A stretch of DNA of 64,000 nucleotides from Ilex aquifolium. Taxonomy: Eukaryota > Streptophyta > Magnoliopsida > Aquifoliales > Aquifoliaceae. Numbering within the stretch: position 1 is the stretch's first letter; each line of letters begins with the position of its first letter. Shown in pieces: positions 1 to 9,025 of the stretch. The notes beneath the pieces were generated by a model. The model was not told the origin of the DNA, did no database searches, and saw only the letters and a list, made by a program, of their open reading frames with translations. The position numbers and the translations under genes were made by a program. The stretch covers positions 1,984,501 through 2,048,500 of the forward strand of contig OX637402.1 of NCBI GenBank assembly GCA_951799425.1, written 5' to 3'.

Positions 1-1449
1 AAAAGTGTAAATATGTAGATATATGTAGTGACATAAGAATAAACCGTAGGAATAAATGCTATGGAGACAATTTGATTGGGAAGTTACGTGTCGAAGATGT
101 TTAAACTTGGAAAGGGTGATTAGACAAGTTTCTAAAAGTTTGTAGGTCAAAATAATGATTCCATTGAATCCGGAAGGTCGAAAAACATTGGGAGTGGTAA
201 TATGGATGTATTGGAAGTTAGGAAGTGTCTCGGAGTTAAAATACACTTTAACGAGAATTTGGGTAAAAATGGGTATTGAACACTACTTAGTGTTTTGGCC
301 ATAACTTTTTATCTTTAAGTCCAATTGATCTGAAATTTTTACAGTAGAGAGTAGACATCTAGGGCTACAAAAGTATGTCTCATGAACATTTTCCAATTCG
401 ACCTCTAAATGAGTCAAAACTGCATTGGAAGTTGAAACAAAAATCTGGCAGTCAAACCATACCGGTACGCCGAACTCCAGTAGCTAAACCGTACCGGTAC
501 GCCCGATAAAGCCAGCCCGATCCGACTGCGGGTCTTTCTCCATTTCCTCCACTATAAATACATTTTTTCACCTCCTTAGCCTTCATTACACCACTCCAAA
601 CCCTAGAAAACATAAGAGAGGAAGAGAGAAAGAGAGAAAACAAGAGATTGAAGGGTTGATTCAAGATCAAAGCCCTAATTTTTCCAAGAACATCAAGGTA
701 GGGGTTTTCTCTCACTCACTTACATTGAGTCTAGGGTATTTATATATGTATGTTTTTGCTATCAATGGTATATATATGCTATAGAATCATCATCTCTTAG
801 GCTTTTTGCAAAGATTACATTGTTAGGGTTTAATACCCATTAAATCTCTTTTCTAGCTTTAAAACCCTAGTTTTTGGGAGAGTGATGTATTTCTTCTTAA
901 ATGCTTCTTTATTATGAACTTCGAAAACCATAGTTGTTTGTGTGGGGTAGAAAAATGATGTTATTGTGATCTCATGTATTTTCCTTGTTGGTTGGGGAAT
1001 TGTTACATAATATATCTTGGGGATTTTGGAGAGATGCGTGTAAAATGATATAAATATTGGAACGGTATGCTTGGTTGGGTTGTTTGTGATGCCTTGAGGG
1101 TGAGAGGTTCCTTATAAGGATGCTCATGCCAAGAGAGGAGAGTATGTGATTTCCCTCAAGAGGTTCCTTATAAGGATGCTTGAGTTTGTGATGCCTTGAG
1201 GGTGAGAGGTTCCTTATAAGGATGTTCATGCCAAGAGAGGAGAGTATGTGATTTTCCTTAAGAAGTTCCTTATAAGGATGCTTAAGAAACTAAGCCTTGA
1301 GGGTGAGAGGTTCCTTATAAGGATGCTCATGCCAAAAGAGGATAGTATGTAATTTTCCTCAAGAGGTTCCTTATAAGGATGCTTGAGTAACCAAGCCTTG
1401 AGGGTGAGAGGTTCCTTATAAGGATGCTCATGCCAAAAGAGGACAATAT
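1..1449 (+). repeat. Monomer M0 (left partial, S class)
   Basis: The copy lacks its first 59 bases because the window starts inside it. The LTR-like part ends at 1007. Tags: AACGAG; TGAGTC; first CpG palindrome altered to CATACC; CTTCTT; spacer TTGTTTG. Confidence 0.95.
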
Positions 1450-1486
1450 TGTAACACCCCGAATTTTCTTTTATATATTTATAGAG

Positions 1487-1501
1487 ATATATATATATAT
1501 A
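1487..1501. repeat. AT dinucleotide microsatellite near the monomer start (reference copy)
   Basis: A pure alternating AT run lies about 37 bases into every monomer. It is two bases shorter in M10, M11, M28, M32, M35, M40 and M41, two bases longer in M20, M37 and M38, and differently bordered in M17 and M18. The short alleles travel with the substitution tag ACCCTAGG about 60 bases downstream, so the tract length is inherited with haplotype and does not vary freely. Confidence 0.9.
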
Positions 1502-1965
1502 GTAAATAAAAAGTGTAAATATGTAGATATATGTAGTGACATAAGAATAAACCGTAGGAATAAATGCTATGGAGACAATTTGATTGGGAAGTTACGTGTC
1601 GAAGATGTTTAAACTTGGAAAGGGTGATTAGACAAGTTTCTAAAAGTTTGTAGGTCAAAATAATGATTCCATTGAATCCGGAAGGTCGAAAAACATTGGG
1701 AGTGGTAATATGGATGTATTGGAAGTTAGGAAGTGTCTCGGAGTTAAAATACACTTTAACGAGAATTTGGGTAAAAATGGGTATTGAACACTACTTAGTG
1801 TTTTGGCCATAAATTTTTATCTTTAAGTCCAATTGATCTGAAATTTTTACAGTAGAGAGTAGACATCTAGGGCTACAAAAGTATGTCTCATGAACATTTT
1901 CCAATTCGACCTCTAAATAAATCAAAACTGCATTGGAAGTTGAAACAAAAATCTGGCAGTCAAAC

Positions 1966-2009
1966 CGTACCGGTACGCCGAACTCCAGTAGCTAAACCGT
2001 ACCGGTACG
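1966..2009. promoter_or_regulatory. Paired 12-bp palindromes in a CpG-dense block, 50 bp upstream of the TATA box (reference copy)
   Basis: The perfect palindrome CGTACCGGTACG occurs at 1966-1977 and again at 1998-2009, start-to-start spacing 32 bp (about three helical turns). The surrounding 80 bases hold about 11 CpG sites, while the other 1.4 kb of the monomer hold about a dozen in total. The position just upstream of the TATA box suggests an upstream promoter element that could bind a dimeric factor on the same DNA face; that role is inference and I recognise no named factor. Most monomers keep both copies; where one is altered the change is nearly always CG to CA or TG. Confidence 0.5.
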
Positions 2010-2060
2010 CCCGATAAAGCCAGCCCGATCCGACTGCGGGTCTTTCTCCATTTCCTCCAC

Positions 2061-2068
2061 TATAAATA
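2061..2068 (+). promoter_or_regulatory. TATA box, candidate LTR promoter (reference copy)
   Basis: The motif TATAAATA follows a pyrimidine-rich run and precedes CA-containing pyrimidine text (CCTTCATTACACC) about 25-35 bases downstream, where a plant RNA polymerase II start would be expected. No ATG occurs from here to about 2248, as in a 5' leader. The box is present in every monomer. Transcription itself is not shown by the sequence. Confidence 0.6.
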
Positions 2069-2105
2069 CATTTTGTCACCTCCTTAGCCTTCATTACACC
2101 ACTCC

Positions 2106-2114
2106 AAACCCTAG
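2106..2114 (+). promoter_or_regulatory. Telo-box 1 (AAACCCTAG), reference copy
   Basis: AAACCCTA is the plant telo-box, equal to a little over one unit of the plant telomere repeat. In plant genes it commonly lies near transcription starts and can bind Myb-type TRB and other telomere-repeat binding factors. Here it lies about 38 bases after the TATA box, next to the GA tract. Confidence 0.55.
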
Positions 2115-2122
2115 AAAACATA

Positions 2123-2155
2123 AGAGAGGAAGAGAGAAAGAGAGAAAACAAGAGA
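2123..2155 (+). promoter_or_regulatory. GA-rich leader tract with three length classes (reference copy, short class)
   Basis: A purine run of AGAGAGGAAGAGAG type lies in the putative transcribed leader. Such GA tracts resemble binding sites of plant BPC (GAGA-binding) proteins. Its 3' part defines the length classes: S has AGAAAACAAGAG, M has AGAAACACAAGAG, and L carries 17 more bases than S, including AGATCAAG. The L form contains the short direct repeats from which S and M can both be explained. L is found in M2, M4, M6, M9, M16, M17, M23, M25-M31, M33, M34, M36 and M39. M is found only in M3, M5, M7, M10-M12, M14 and M15. S is found in the rest. Confidence 0.7.
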
Positions 2156-2205
2156 TTGAAGGGTTGATTCAAGATCAAAGCCCTAATTTTTCCAAGAACA
2201 TCAAG

Positions 2206-2211
2206 GTAGGG
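2206..2211 (+). other. Possible splice donor AAG/GTAGGG after the leader (reference copy)
   Basis: The leader text ends with CATCAAG followed by GTAGGGG and a T/C-rich stretch, a plausible plant 5' splice site about 140 bases after the TATA box. Leader introns occur in some plant transcripts. No acceptor can be chosen with confidence, so this is weak. Confidence 0.2.
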
Positions 2212-2331
2212 GTTTTCTCTCACTCACTTACATTGAGTCTAGGGTATTTATATATGTATGTTTTTGCTATCAATGGTATATATATGCTATAGAATCATCA
2301 TCTCTTAGGCTTTTTGCAAAGATTACATTGT

Positions 2332-2340
2332 TAGGGTTTA
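2332..2340 (-). promoter_or_regulatory. Telo-box 2, inverse orientation (TAGGGTTTA), reference copy
   Basis: The reverse complement of TAAACCCTA lies about 220 bases after telo-box 1 in the putative U5 part. It is kept in the monomers I inspected. Confidence 0.5.
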
Positions 2341-2369
2341 ATACCCATTAAATCTCTTTTCTAGCTTTA

Positions 2370-2378
2370 AAACCCTAG
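2370..2378 (+). promoter_or_regulatory. Telo-box 3 (AAACCCTAG), reference copy
   Basis: A third telo-box, 30 bases after telo-box 2 and opposite in orientation to it, gives each monomer three telo-box motifs. M23 differs at this site by one base outside the core. Confidence 0.5.
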
Positions 2379-2662
2379 TTTTTGGGAGAGTGATGTATTT
2401 CTTCTTAAATGCTTCTTTATTATGAACTTCGAAAACCATAGTTGTTTGTGTGGGGTAGAAAAATGATGTTATTGTGATCTCATGTATTTTCCTTGTTGGT
2501 TGGGGAATTGTTACATAATATATCTTGGGGATTTTGGAGAGATGCGTGTAAAATGATATAAATATTGGAACGGTATGCTTGGTTGGGTTGTTTGTGATGC
2601 CTTGAGGGTGAGAGGTTCCTTATAAGGATGCTCATGCCAAGAGAGGAGAGTATGTGATTTCC

Positions 2663-2692
2663 CTCAAGAGGTTCCTTATAAGGATGCTTGAG
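2663..2692. repeat. 30-bp imperfect palindrome 1 in the minisatellite (reference copy)
   Basis: The outer arms CTCAAG and CTTGAG are inverse complements and flank a central 12-bp perfect palindrome TCCTTATAAGGA, with short unmatched bases between. It could extrude as a hairpin or fold in RNA. Confidence 0.7.
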
Positions 2693-2764
2693 TTTGTGAT
2701 GCCTTGAGGGTGAGAGGTTCCTTATAAGGATGTTCATGCCAAGAGAGGAGAGTATGTGATTTTC

Positions 2765-2794
2765 CTTAAGAAGTTCCTTATAAGGATGCTTAAG
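2765..2794. repeat. 30-bp imperfect palindrome 2, covarying arms (reference copy)
   Basis: The layout matches palindrome 1, but both arms read CTTAAG, so one base pair has changed from C-G to T-A on both sides at once and pairing is kept. A base just inside the left arm (AAG or AGG) varies between monomers. Confidence 0.7.
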
Positions 2795-2865
2795 AAACTA
2801 AGCCTTGAGGGTGAGAGGTTCCTTATAAGGATGCTCATGCCAAAAGAGGATAGTATGTAATTTTC

Positions 2866-2895
2866 CTCAAGAGGTTCCTTATAAGGATGCTTGAG
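2866..2895. repeat. 30-bp imperfect palindrome 3 in the minisatellite (reference copy)
   Basis: The arms are CTCAAG and CTTGAG around TCCTTATAAGGA, as in palindrome 1. Confidence 0.7.
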
Positions 2896-2957
2896 TAACC
2901 AAGCCTTGAGGGTGAGAGGTTCCTTATAAGGATGCTCATGCCAAAAGAGGACAATAT

Positions 2958-4482
2958 TGTAACACCCCGAATTTTCTTTTATATATTTATAGAGATATAT
3001 ATATATATAGTAAATAAAAAGTGTAAATATGTAGATATATGTAGTGACATAAGAAAAAACCGTAGGAATAAATGCTATGGAGACAATTTGATTGGGAAGT
3101 TACGTGTCGAAGATGTTTAAACTTGGAAAGGGTGATTAGACAAGTTTCTAAAAGTTTGTAGGTCAAAATAATGATTCCATTGAATCCGGAAGGTCGAAAA
3201 ACATTGGGAGTGGTAATATGGATGTATTGGAAGTTAGGAAGTGTCTCGGAGTTAAAATACACTTTAACGAGAATTTGGGTAAAAATGGGTATTGAACACT
3301 ACTTAGTGTTTTGGCCATAACTTTTTATCTTTAAATCCAATTGATCTGAAATTTTTACAGTAGAGAGTAGACATCTAGGGCTACAAAAGTATGTCTCATG
3401 AACATTTTCCAATTCGACCTCTAAATAAATCAAAACTGCATTGGAAGTTGAAACAAAAATCTGGCAGTCAAACCGTACCGGTACGCCGAACTCCAGTAGC
3501 TAAACCGTACCGGTACGCCCGATAAAGCCAGCCCGATCCGACTGCGGGTCTTTCTCCATTTCCTCCACTATAAATACATTTTTTCACCTCCTTAGCCTTC
3601 ATTACACCACTCCAAACCCTAGAAAACATAAGAGAGGAAGAGAGAAAGAGAGAAACACAAGATCAAGAGAAAACAAGAGATTGAAGGGTTGATTCAAGAT
3701 CAAAGCCCTAATTTTTCCAAGAACATCAAGGTAGGGGTTTTCTCTCACTCACTTACATTGAGTCTAGGGTATTTATATATGTATGTTTTTGCTATCAATG
3801 GTATATATATGCTATAGAATCATCATCTCTTAGGCTTTTTGCAAAGATTACATTGTTAGGGTTTAATACCCATTAAATCTCTTTTCTAGCTTTAAAACCC
3901 TAGTTTTTGGGAGAGTGATGTATTTCTTTTTAAATGCTTCTTTATTATGAACTTCGAAAACCATAGTTGTTTGTGTGGGGTAGAAAAATGATGTTATTGT
4001 GATCTCATGTATTTTCCTTGTTGGTTGGGGAATTGTTACATAATATATCTTGGGGATTTTGGAGAGATGCGTGTAAAATGATATAAATATTGGAACGGTA
4101 TGCTTGGTTGGGTTTTTTGTGATGCCTTGAGGGTGAGAGGTTCCTTATAAGGATGCTCATGCCAAGAGAGGAGAGTATGTGATTTCCCTCAAGAGGTTCC
4201 TTATAAGGATGCTTGAGTTTGTGATGCCTTGAGGGTGAGAGGTTCCTTATAAGGATGTTCATGCCAAGAGAGGAGAGTATGTGATTTTCCTTAAGAAGTT
4301 CCTTATAAGGATGCTTAAGAAACTAAGCCTTGAGGGTGAGAGGTTCCTTATAAGGATGCTCATGCCAAAAGAGGATAGTATGTAATTTTCCTCAAGAGGT
4401 TCCTTATAAGGATGCTTGAGTAACCAAGCCTTGAGGGTGAGAGGTTCCTTATAAGGATGCTCATGCCAAAAGAGGACAATAT
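2958..4482 (+). repeat. Monomer M2 (L class, 1525 bp)
   Basis: The LTR-like part ends at 4040. Tags: AACGAG, GAGAGTAG, ATAAATC, TTTCTTTTT, spacer GGGTTTTTTG. This is the first half of the first dimer of the 3034-bp higher-order repeat. Confidence 0.97.
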
Positions 4483-5991
4483 TGTAACACCCCGAATTTT
4501 CTTTTATATATTTATAGAGATATATATATATATAGTAAATAAAAAGTGTAAATATGTAGATATATGTAGTGACATAAGAATAAACCGTAGGAATAAATGC
4601 TATGGAGACAATTTGATTGGGAAGTTACGTGTCGAAGATGTTTAAACTTGGAAAGGGTGATTAGACAAGTTTCTAAAAGTTTGTAGGTCAAAATAATGAT
4701 TCCATTGAATCCGGAAGGTCGACAAACATTGGGAGTGGTAATATGGATGTATTGGAAGTTAGGAAGTGTCTCGGAGTTAAAATACACTTTAGCGAGAATT
4801 TGGGTAAAAATGGGTATTGAACACTACTTAGTGTTTTGGCCATAACTTTTTATCTTTAAGTCCAATTGATCTGAAATTTTTACAGTAGATAGTAGACATC
4901 TAGGGCTACAAAAGTATGTCTCATGAACATTTTCCAATTCGACCTCTAAATGAGTCAAAACTGCATTGGAAGTTGAAACAAAAATCTGGCAGTCAAACCG
5001 TACCGGTACGCCGAACTCCAGTAGCTAAACCGTACCGGTACGCCCGATAAAGCCAGCCCGATCCGACTGCGGGTCTTTCTCCATTTCCTCCACTATAAAT
5101 ACATTTTTTCACCTCCTTAGCCTTCATTACACCACTCCAAACCCTAGAAAACATAAGAGAGGAAGAGAGAAAGAGAGAAACACAAGAGATTGAAGGGTTG
5201 ATTCAAGATCAAAGCCCTAATTTTTCCAAGAACATCAAGGTAGGGGTTTTCTCTCACTCACTTACATTGAGTCTAGGGTATTTATATATGTATGTTTTTG
5301 CTATCAATGGTATATATATGCTATAGAATCATCATCTCTTAGGCTTTTTGCAAAGATTACATTGTTAGGGTTTAATACCCATTAAATCTCTTTTCTAGCT
5401 TTAAAACCCTAGTTTTTGGGAGAGTGATGTATTTCTTCTTAAATGCTTCTTTATTATGAACTTCGAAAACCATAGTTGTTTGTGTGGGGTAGAAAAATGA
5501 TGTTATTGTGATCTCATGTATTTTCCTTGTTGGTTGGGGAATTGTTACATAATATATCTTGGGGATTTTGGAGAGATGCGTGTAAAATGATATAAATATT
5601 GGAACGGTATGCTTGGTTGGGTTGTTTGTGATGCCTTGAGGGTGAGAGGTTCCTTATAAGGATGCTCATGCCAAGAGAGGAGAGTATGTGATTTCCCTCA
5701 AGAGGTTCCTTATAAGGATGCTTGAGTTTGTGATGCCTTGAGGGTGAGAGGTTCCTTATAAGGATGTTCATGCCAAGAGAGGAGAGTATGTGATTTTCCT
5801 TAAGAAGTTCCTTATAAGGATGCTTAAGAAACTAAGCCTTGAGGGTGAGAGGTTCCTTATAAGGATGCTCATGCCAAAAGAGGATAGTATGTAATTTTCC
5901 TCAAGAGGTTCCTTATAAGGATGCTTGAGTAACCAAGCCTTGAGGGTGAGAGGTTCCTTATAAGGATGCTCATGCCAAAAGAGGACAATAT
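4483..5991 (+). repeat. Monomer M3 (M class, 1509 bp)
   Basis: The LTR-like part ends at 5549. Tags: GACAAACATT, AGCGAG, GATAGTAG, TGAGTC, CTTCTT, GTTGTTTG. This is the second half of the first dimer. Confidence 0.97.
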
Positions 5992-7516
5992 TGTAACACC
6001 CCGAATTTTCTTTTATATATTTATAGAGATATATATATATATAGTAAATAAAAAGTGTAAATATGTAGATATATGTAGTGACATAAGAATAAACCGTAGG
6101 AATAAATGCTATGGAGACAATTTGATTGGGAAGTTACGTGTCGAAGATGTTTAAACTTGGAAAGGGTGATTAGACAAGTTTCTAAAAGTTTGTAGGTCAA
6201 AATAATGATTCCATTGAATCCGGAAGGTCGAAAAACATTGGGAGTGGTAATATGGATGTATTGGAAGTTAGGAAGTGTCTCGGAGTTAAAATACACTTTA
6301 ACGAGAATTTGGGTAAAAATGGGTATTGAACACTACTTAGTGTTTTGGCCATAACTTTTTATCTTTAAGTCCAATTGATCTGAAATTTTTACAGTAGAGA
6401 GTAGACATCTAGGGCTACAAAAGTATGTCTCCTGAACATTTTCCAATTCCACCTCTAAATAAATCAAAACTGCATTGGAAGTTGAAACAAAAATCTGGCA
6501 GTCAAACCGTACCGGTACGCCGAACTCCAGTAGCTAAACCGTACCGGTACGCCCGATAAAGCCAGCCCGATCCGACTGCGGGTCTTTCTCCATTTCCTCC
6601 ACTATAAATACATTTTTTCACCTCCTTAGCCTTCATTACACCACTCCAAACCCTAGAAAACATAAGAGAGGAAGAGAGAAAGAGAGAAACACAAGATCAA
6701 GAGAAAACAAGAGATTGAAGGGTTGATTCAAGATCAAAGCCCTAATTTTTCCAAGAACATCAAGGTAGGGGTTTTCTCTCACTCACTTACATTGAGTCTA
6801 GGGTATTTATATATGTATGTTTTTGCTATCAATGGTATATATATGCTATAGAATCATCATCTCTTAGGCTTTTTGCAAAGATTACATTGTTAGGGTTTAA
6901 TACCCATTAAATCTCTTTTCTAGCTTTAAAACCCTAGTTTTTGGGAGAGTGATGTATTTCTTTTTAAATGCTTCTTTATTATGAACTTCGAAAACCATAG
7001 TTGTTTGTGTGGGGTAGAAAAATGATGTTATTGTGATCTCATGTATTTTCCTTGTTGGTTGGGGAATTGTTACATAATATATCTTGGGGATTTTGGAGAG
7101 ATGCGTGTAAAATGATATAAATATTGGAACGGTATGCTTGGTTGGGTTTTTTGTGATGCCTTGAGGGTGAGAGGTTCCTTATAAGGATGCTCATGCCAAG
7201 AGAGGAGAGTATGTGATTTCCCTCAAGAGGTTCCTTATAAGGATGCTTGAGTTTGTGATGCCTTGAGGGTGAGAGGTTCCTTATAAGGATGTTCATGCCA
7301 AGAGAGGAGAGTATGTGATTTTCCTTAAGAAGTTCCTTATAAGGATGCTTAAGAAACTAAGCCTTGAGGGTGAGAGGTTCCTTATAAGGATGCTCATGCC
7401 AAAAGAGGATAGTATGTAATTTTCCTCAAGAGGTTCCTTATAAGGATGCTTGAGTAACCAAGCCTTGAGGGTGAGAGGTTCCTTATAAGGATGCTCATGC
7501 CAAAAGAGGACAATAT
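5992..7516 (+). repeat. Monomer M4 (L class, 1525 bp)
   Basis: The LTR-like part ends at 7074. It has the M2 haplotype with the added tag ATTCCACC, and opens the second dimer. Confidence 0.97.
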
Positions 7517-9025
7517 TGTAACACCCCGAATTTTCTTTTATATATTTATAGAGATATATATATATATAGTAAATAAAAAGTGTAAATATGTAGATATATG
7601 TAGTGACATAAGAATAAACCGTAGGAATAAATGCTATGGAGACAATTTGATTGGGAAGTTACGTGTCGAAGATGTTTAAACTTGGAAAGGGTGATTAGAC
7701 AAGTTTCTAAAAGTTTGTAGGTCAAAATAATGATTCCATTGAATCCGGAAGGTCGACAAACATTGGGAGTGGTAATATGGATGTATTGGAAGTTAGGAAG
7801 TGTCTCGGAGTTAAAATACACTTTAGCGAGAATTTGGGTAAAAATGGGTATTGAACACTACTTAGTGTTTTGGCCATAACTTTTTATCTTTAAGTCCAAT
7901 TGATCTGAAATTTTTACAGTAGATAGTAGACATCTAGGGCTACAAAAGTATGTCTCATGAACATTTTCCAATTCGACCTCTAAATGAGTCAAAACTGCAT
8001 TGGAAGTTGAAACAAAAATCTGGCAGTCAAACCGTACCGGTACGCCGAACTCCAGTAGCTAAACCGTACCGGTACGCCCGATAAAGCCAGCCCGATCCGA
8101 CTGCGGGTCTTTCTCCATTTCCTCCACTATAAATACATTTTTTCACCTCCTTAGCCTTCATTACACCACTCCAAACCCTAGAAAACATAAGAGAGGAAGA
8201 GAGAAAGAGAGAAACACAAGAGATTGAAGGGTTGATTCAAGATCAAAGCCCTAATTTTTCCAAGAACATCAAGGTAGGGGTTTTCTCTCACTCACTTACA
8301 TTGAGTCTAGGGTATTTATATATGTATGTTTTTGCTATCAATGGTATATATATGCTATAGAATCATCATCTCTTAGGCTTTTTGCAAAGATTACATTGTT
8401 AGGGTTTAATACCCATTAAATCTCTTTTCTAGCTTTAAAACCCTAGTTTTTGGGAGAGTGATGTATTTCTTCTTAAATGCTTCTTTATTATGAACTTCGA
8501 AAACCATAGTTGTTTGTGTGGGGTAGAAAAATGATGTTATTGTGATCTCATGTATTTTCCTTGTTGGTTGGGGAATTGTTACATAATATATCTTGGGGAT
8601 TTTGGAGAGATGCGTGTAAAATGATATAAATATTGGAACGGTATGCTTGGTTGGGTTGTTTGTGATGCCTTGAGGGTGAGAGGTTCCTTATAAGGATGCT
8701 CATGCCAAGAGAGGAGAGTATGTGATTTCCCTCAAGAGGTTCCTTATAAGGATGCTTGAGTTTGTGATGCCTTGAGGGTGAGAGGTTCCTTATAAGGATG
8801 TTCATGCCAAGAGAGGAGAGTATGTGATTTTCCTTAAGAAGTTCCTTATAAGGATGCTTAAGAAACTAAGCCTTGAGGGTGAGAGGTTCCTTATAAGGAT
8901 GCTCATGCCAAAAGAGGATAGTATGTAATTTTCCTCAAGAGGTTCCTTATAAGGATGCTTGAGTAACCAAGCCTTGAGGGTGAGAGGTTCCTTATAAGGA
9001 TGCTCATGCCAAAAGAGGACAATAT
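7517..9025 (+). repeat. Monomer M5 (M class, 1509 bp)
   Basis: The LTR-like part ends at 8583. I see the same tags as M3 throughout, exactly 3034 bp downstream of it. Confidence 0.97.

Larger units (their letters stand above)
1450..2515 (+). mobile_element. LTR-like segment of the monomer (reference copy in M1), plant Ty3/gypsy type, fossil
   Basis: The segment begins TGTAACACCCC and ends GGGGAATTGTTACA, so the termini TGTAACA and TGTTACA are inverse complements, as in retroviral-type LTRs. TGTAACACCC starts are characteristic of many plant Ty3/gypsy LTRs, particularly Tekay/Del-like ones. A TATA box sits about 610 bp in, followed by a leader without ATG for about 170 bp, with GA-rich and AAACCCTAG text, matching a U3-R-U5 order. 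The same segment recurs in all monomers, about 1.05-1.08 kb each. No internal retrotransposon genes and no convincing tRNA-Met primer site follow it, so this is an LTR-derived repeat, not a whole element. The family assignment is inference from termini and layout. An alternative is that nearly the whole monomer is one LTR, ending GGACA just before the next copy. The age of the original insertion cannot be estimated because the copies are being homogenised. Confidence 0.65.
2600..2951 (+). repeat. Nested minisatellite, 101-102 bp unit, 3.5 copies (reference copy)
   Basis: The word CCTTGAGGGTGAGAGG starts at 2600, 2702, 2803 and 2904, giving periods of 102, 101 and 101. The last copy is cut after about 48 bases at AAAAGAGGA. 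Each full unit contains the core TTCCTTATAAGGATG twice, so the core appears seven times per monomer and about 290 times in the window. Each full unit therefore looks like an older duplication of about 50 bp: one half ends CTCATGCC and the other is flanked by an inverted hexamer. The same 3.5 copies sit in every monomer, so the minisatellite formed before the array was amplified. Confidence 0.93.
1450..2957 (+). repeat. Monomer M1 (S class, 1508 bp), reference copy
   Basis: The LTR-like part is 1450-2515. Tags: AACGAG, ATAAATTTT, GAGAGTAG, ATAAATC, TTTTGTCACC. The sub-features above are mapped on this copy. Confidence 0.97.
2516..2957 (+). repeat. 442-bp spacer between LTR-like segments (reference copy)
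   Basis: The spacer holds 84 bases of A/T-rich sequence without a recognised motif (2516-2599), then the 101-bp minisatellite, then CAATAT leading into the next TGTAACACCCC. Its length is the same in all copies. A primer-binding site complementary to initiator tRNA-Met would be expected directly after a functional 5' LTR and is not seen. The purine run AAAAGAGGA close to the next LTR start is at best a weak polypurine-tract resemblance, because it also occurs inside the minisatellite unit. Confidence 0.8.

Noticed and set aside
1424-1612. Sense 62-codon frame beginning MLMPKEDN across the monomer junction
   Set aside because: It starts in the minisatellite, runs through the AT tract and is lost in copies with other tract lengths. 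There is no promoter before it and no domain.
1960-2223. Antisense 87-codon frame beginning MRENPYL across the TATA box and GA leader
   Set aside because: It is present only in short-class copies, runs opposite to the apparent promoter, and changes with the non-coding length classes.
2106-2378. Telomere or interstitial telomeric repeat
   Set aside because: The three AAACCCTA motifs are single, separated and in mixed orientation, with no tandem TTTAGGG run.
2516-2560. Retrotransposon primer-binding site after the LTR-like end
   Set aside because: The bases after TGTTACA do not match the usual tRNA-Met complement TGGTATCAGAGC or another site I know.
2480-2737. Antisense 85-codon frame with repeated ILIRNLSPSRHHK and HPYKEPL, present in every monomer
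   Set aside because: The peptide repeat is a direct translation of the 101-bp minisatellite, and no family is recognised.
2600-2951. Regular short repeats that might suggest a CRISPR array
   Set aside because: The intervals between cores are themselves repeated, with no unique spacers, and the context is a plant-type satellite.
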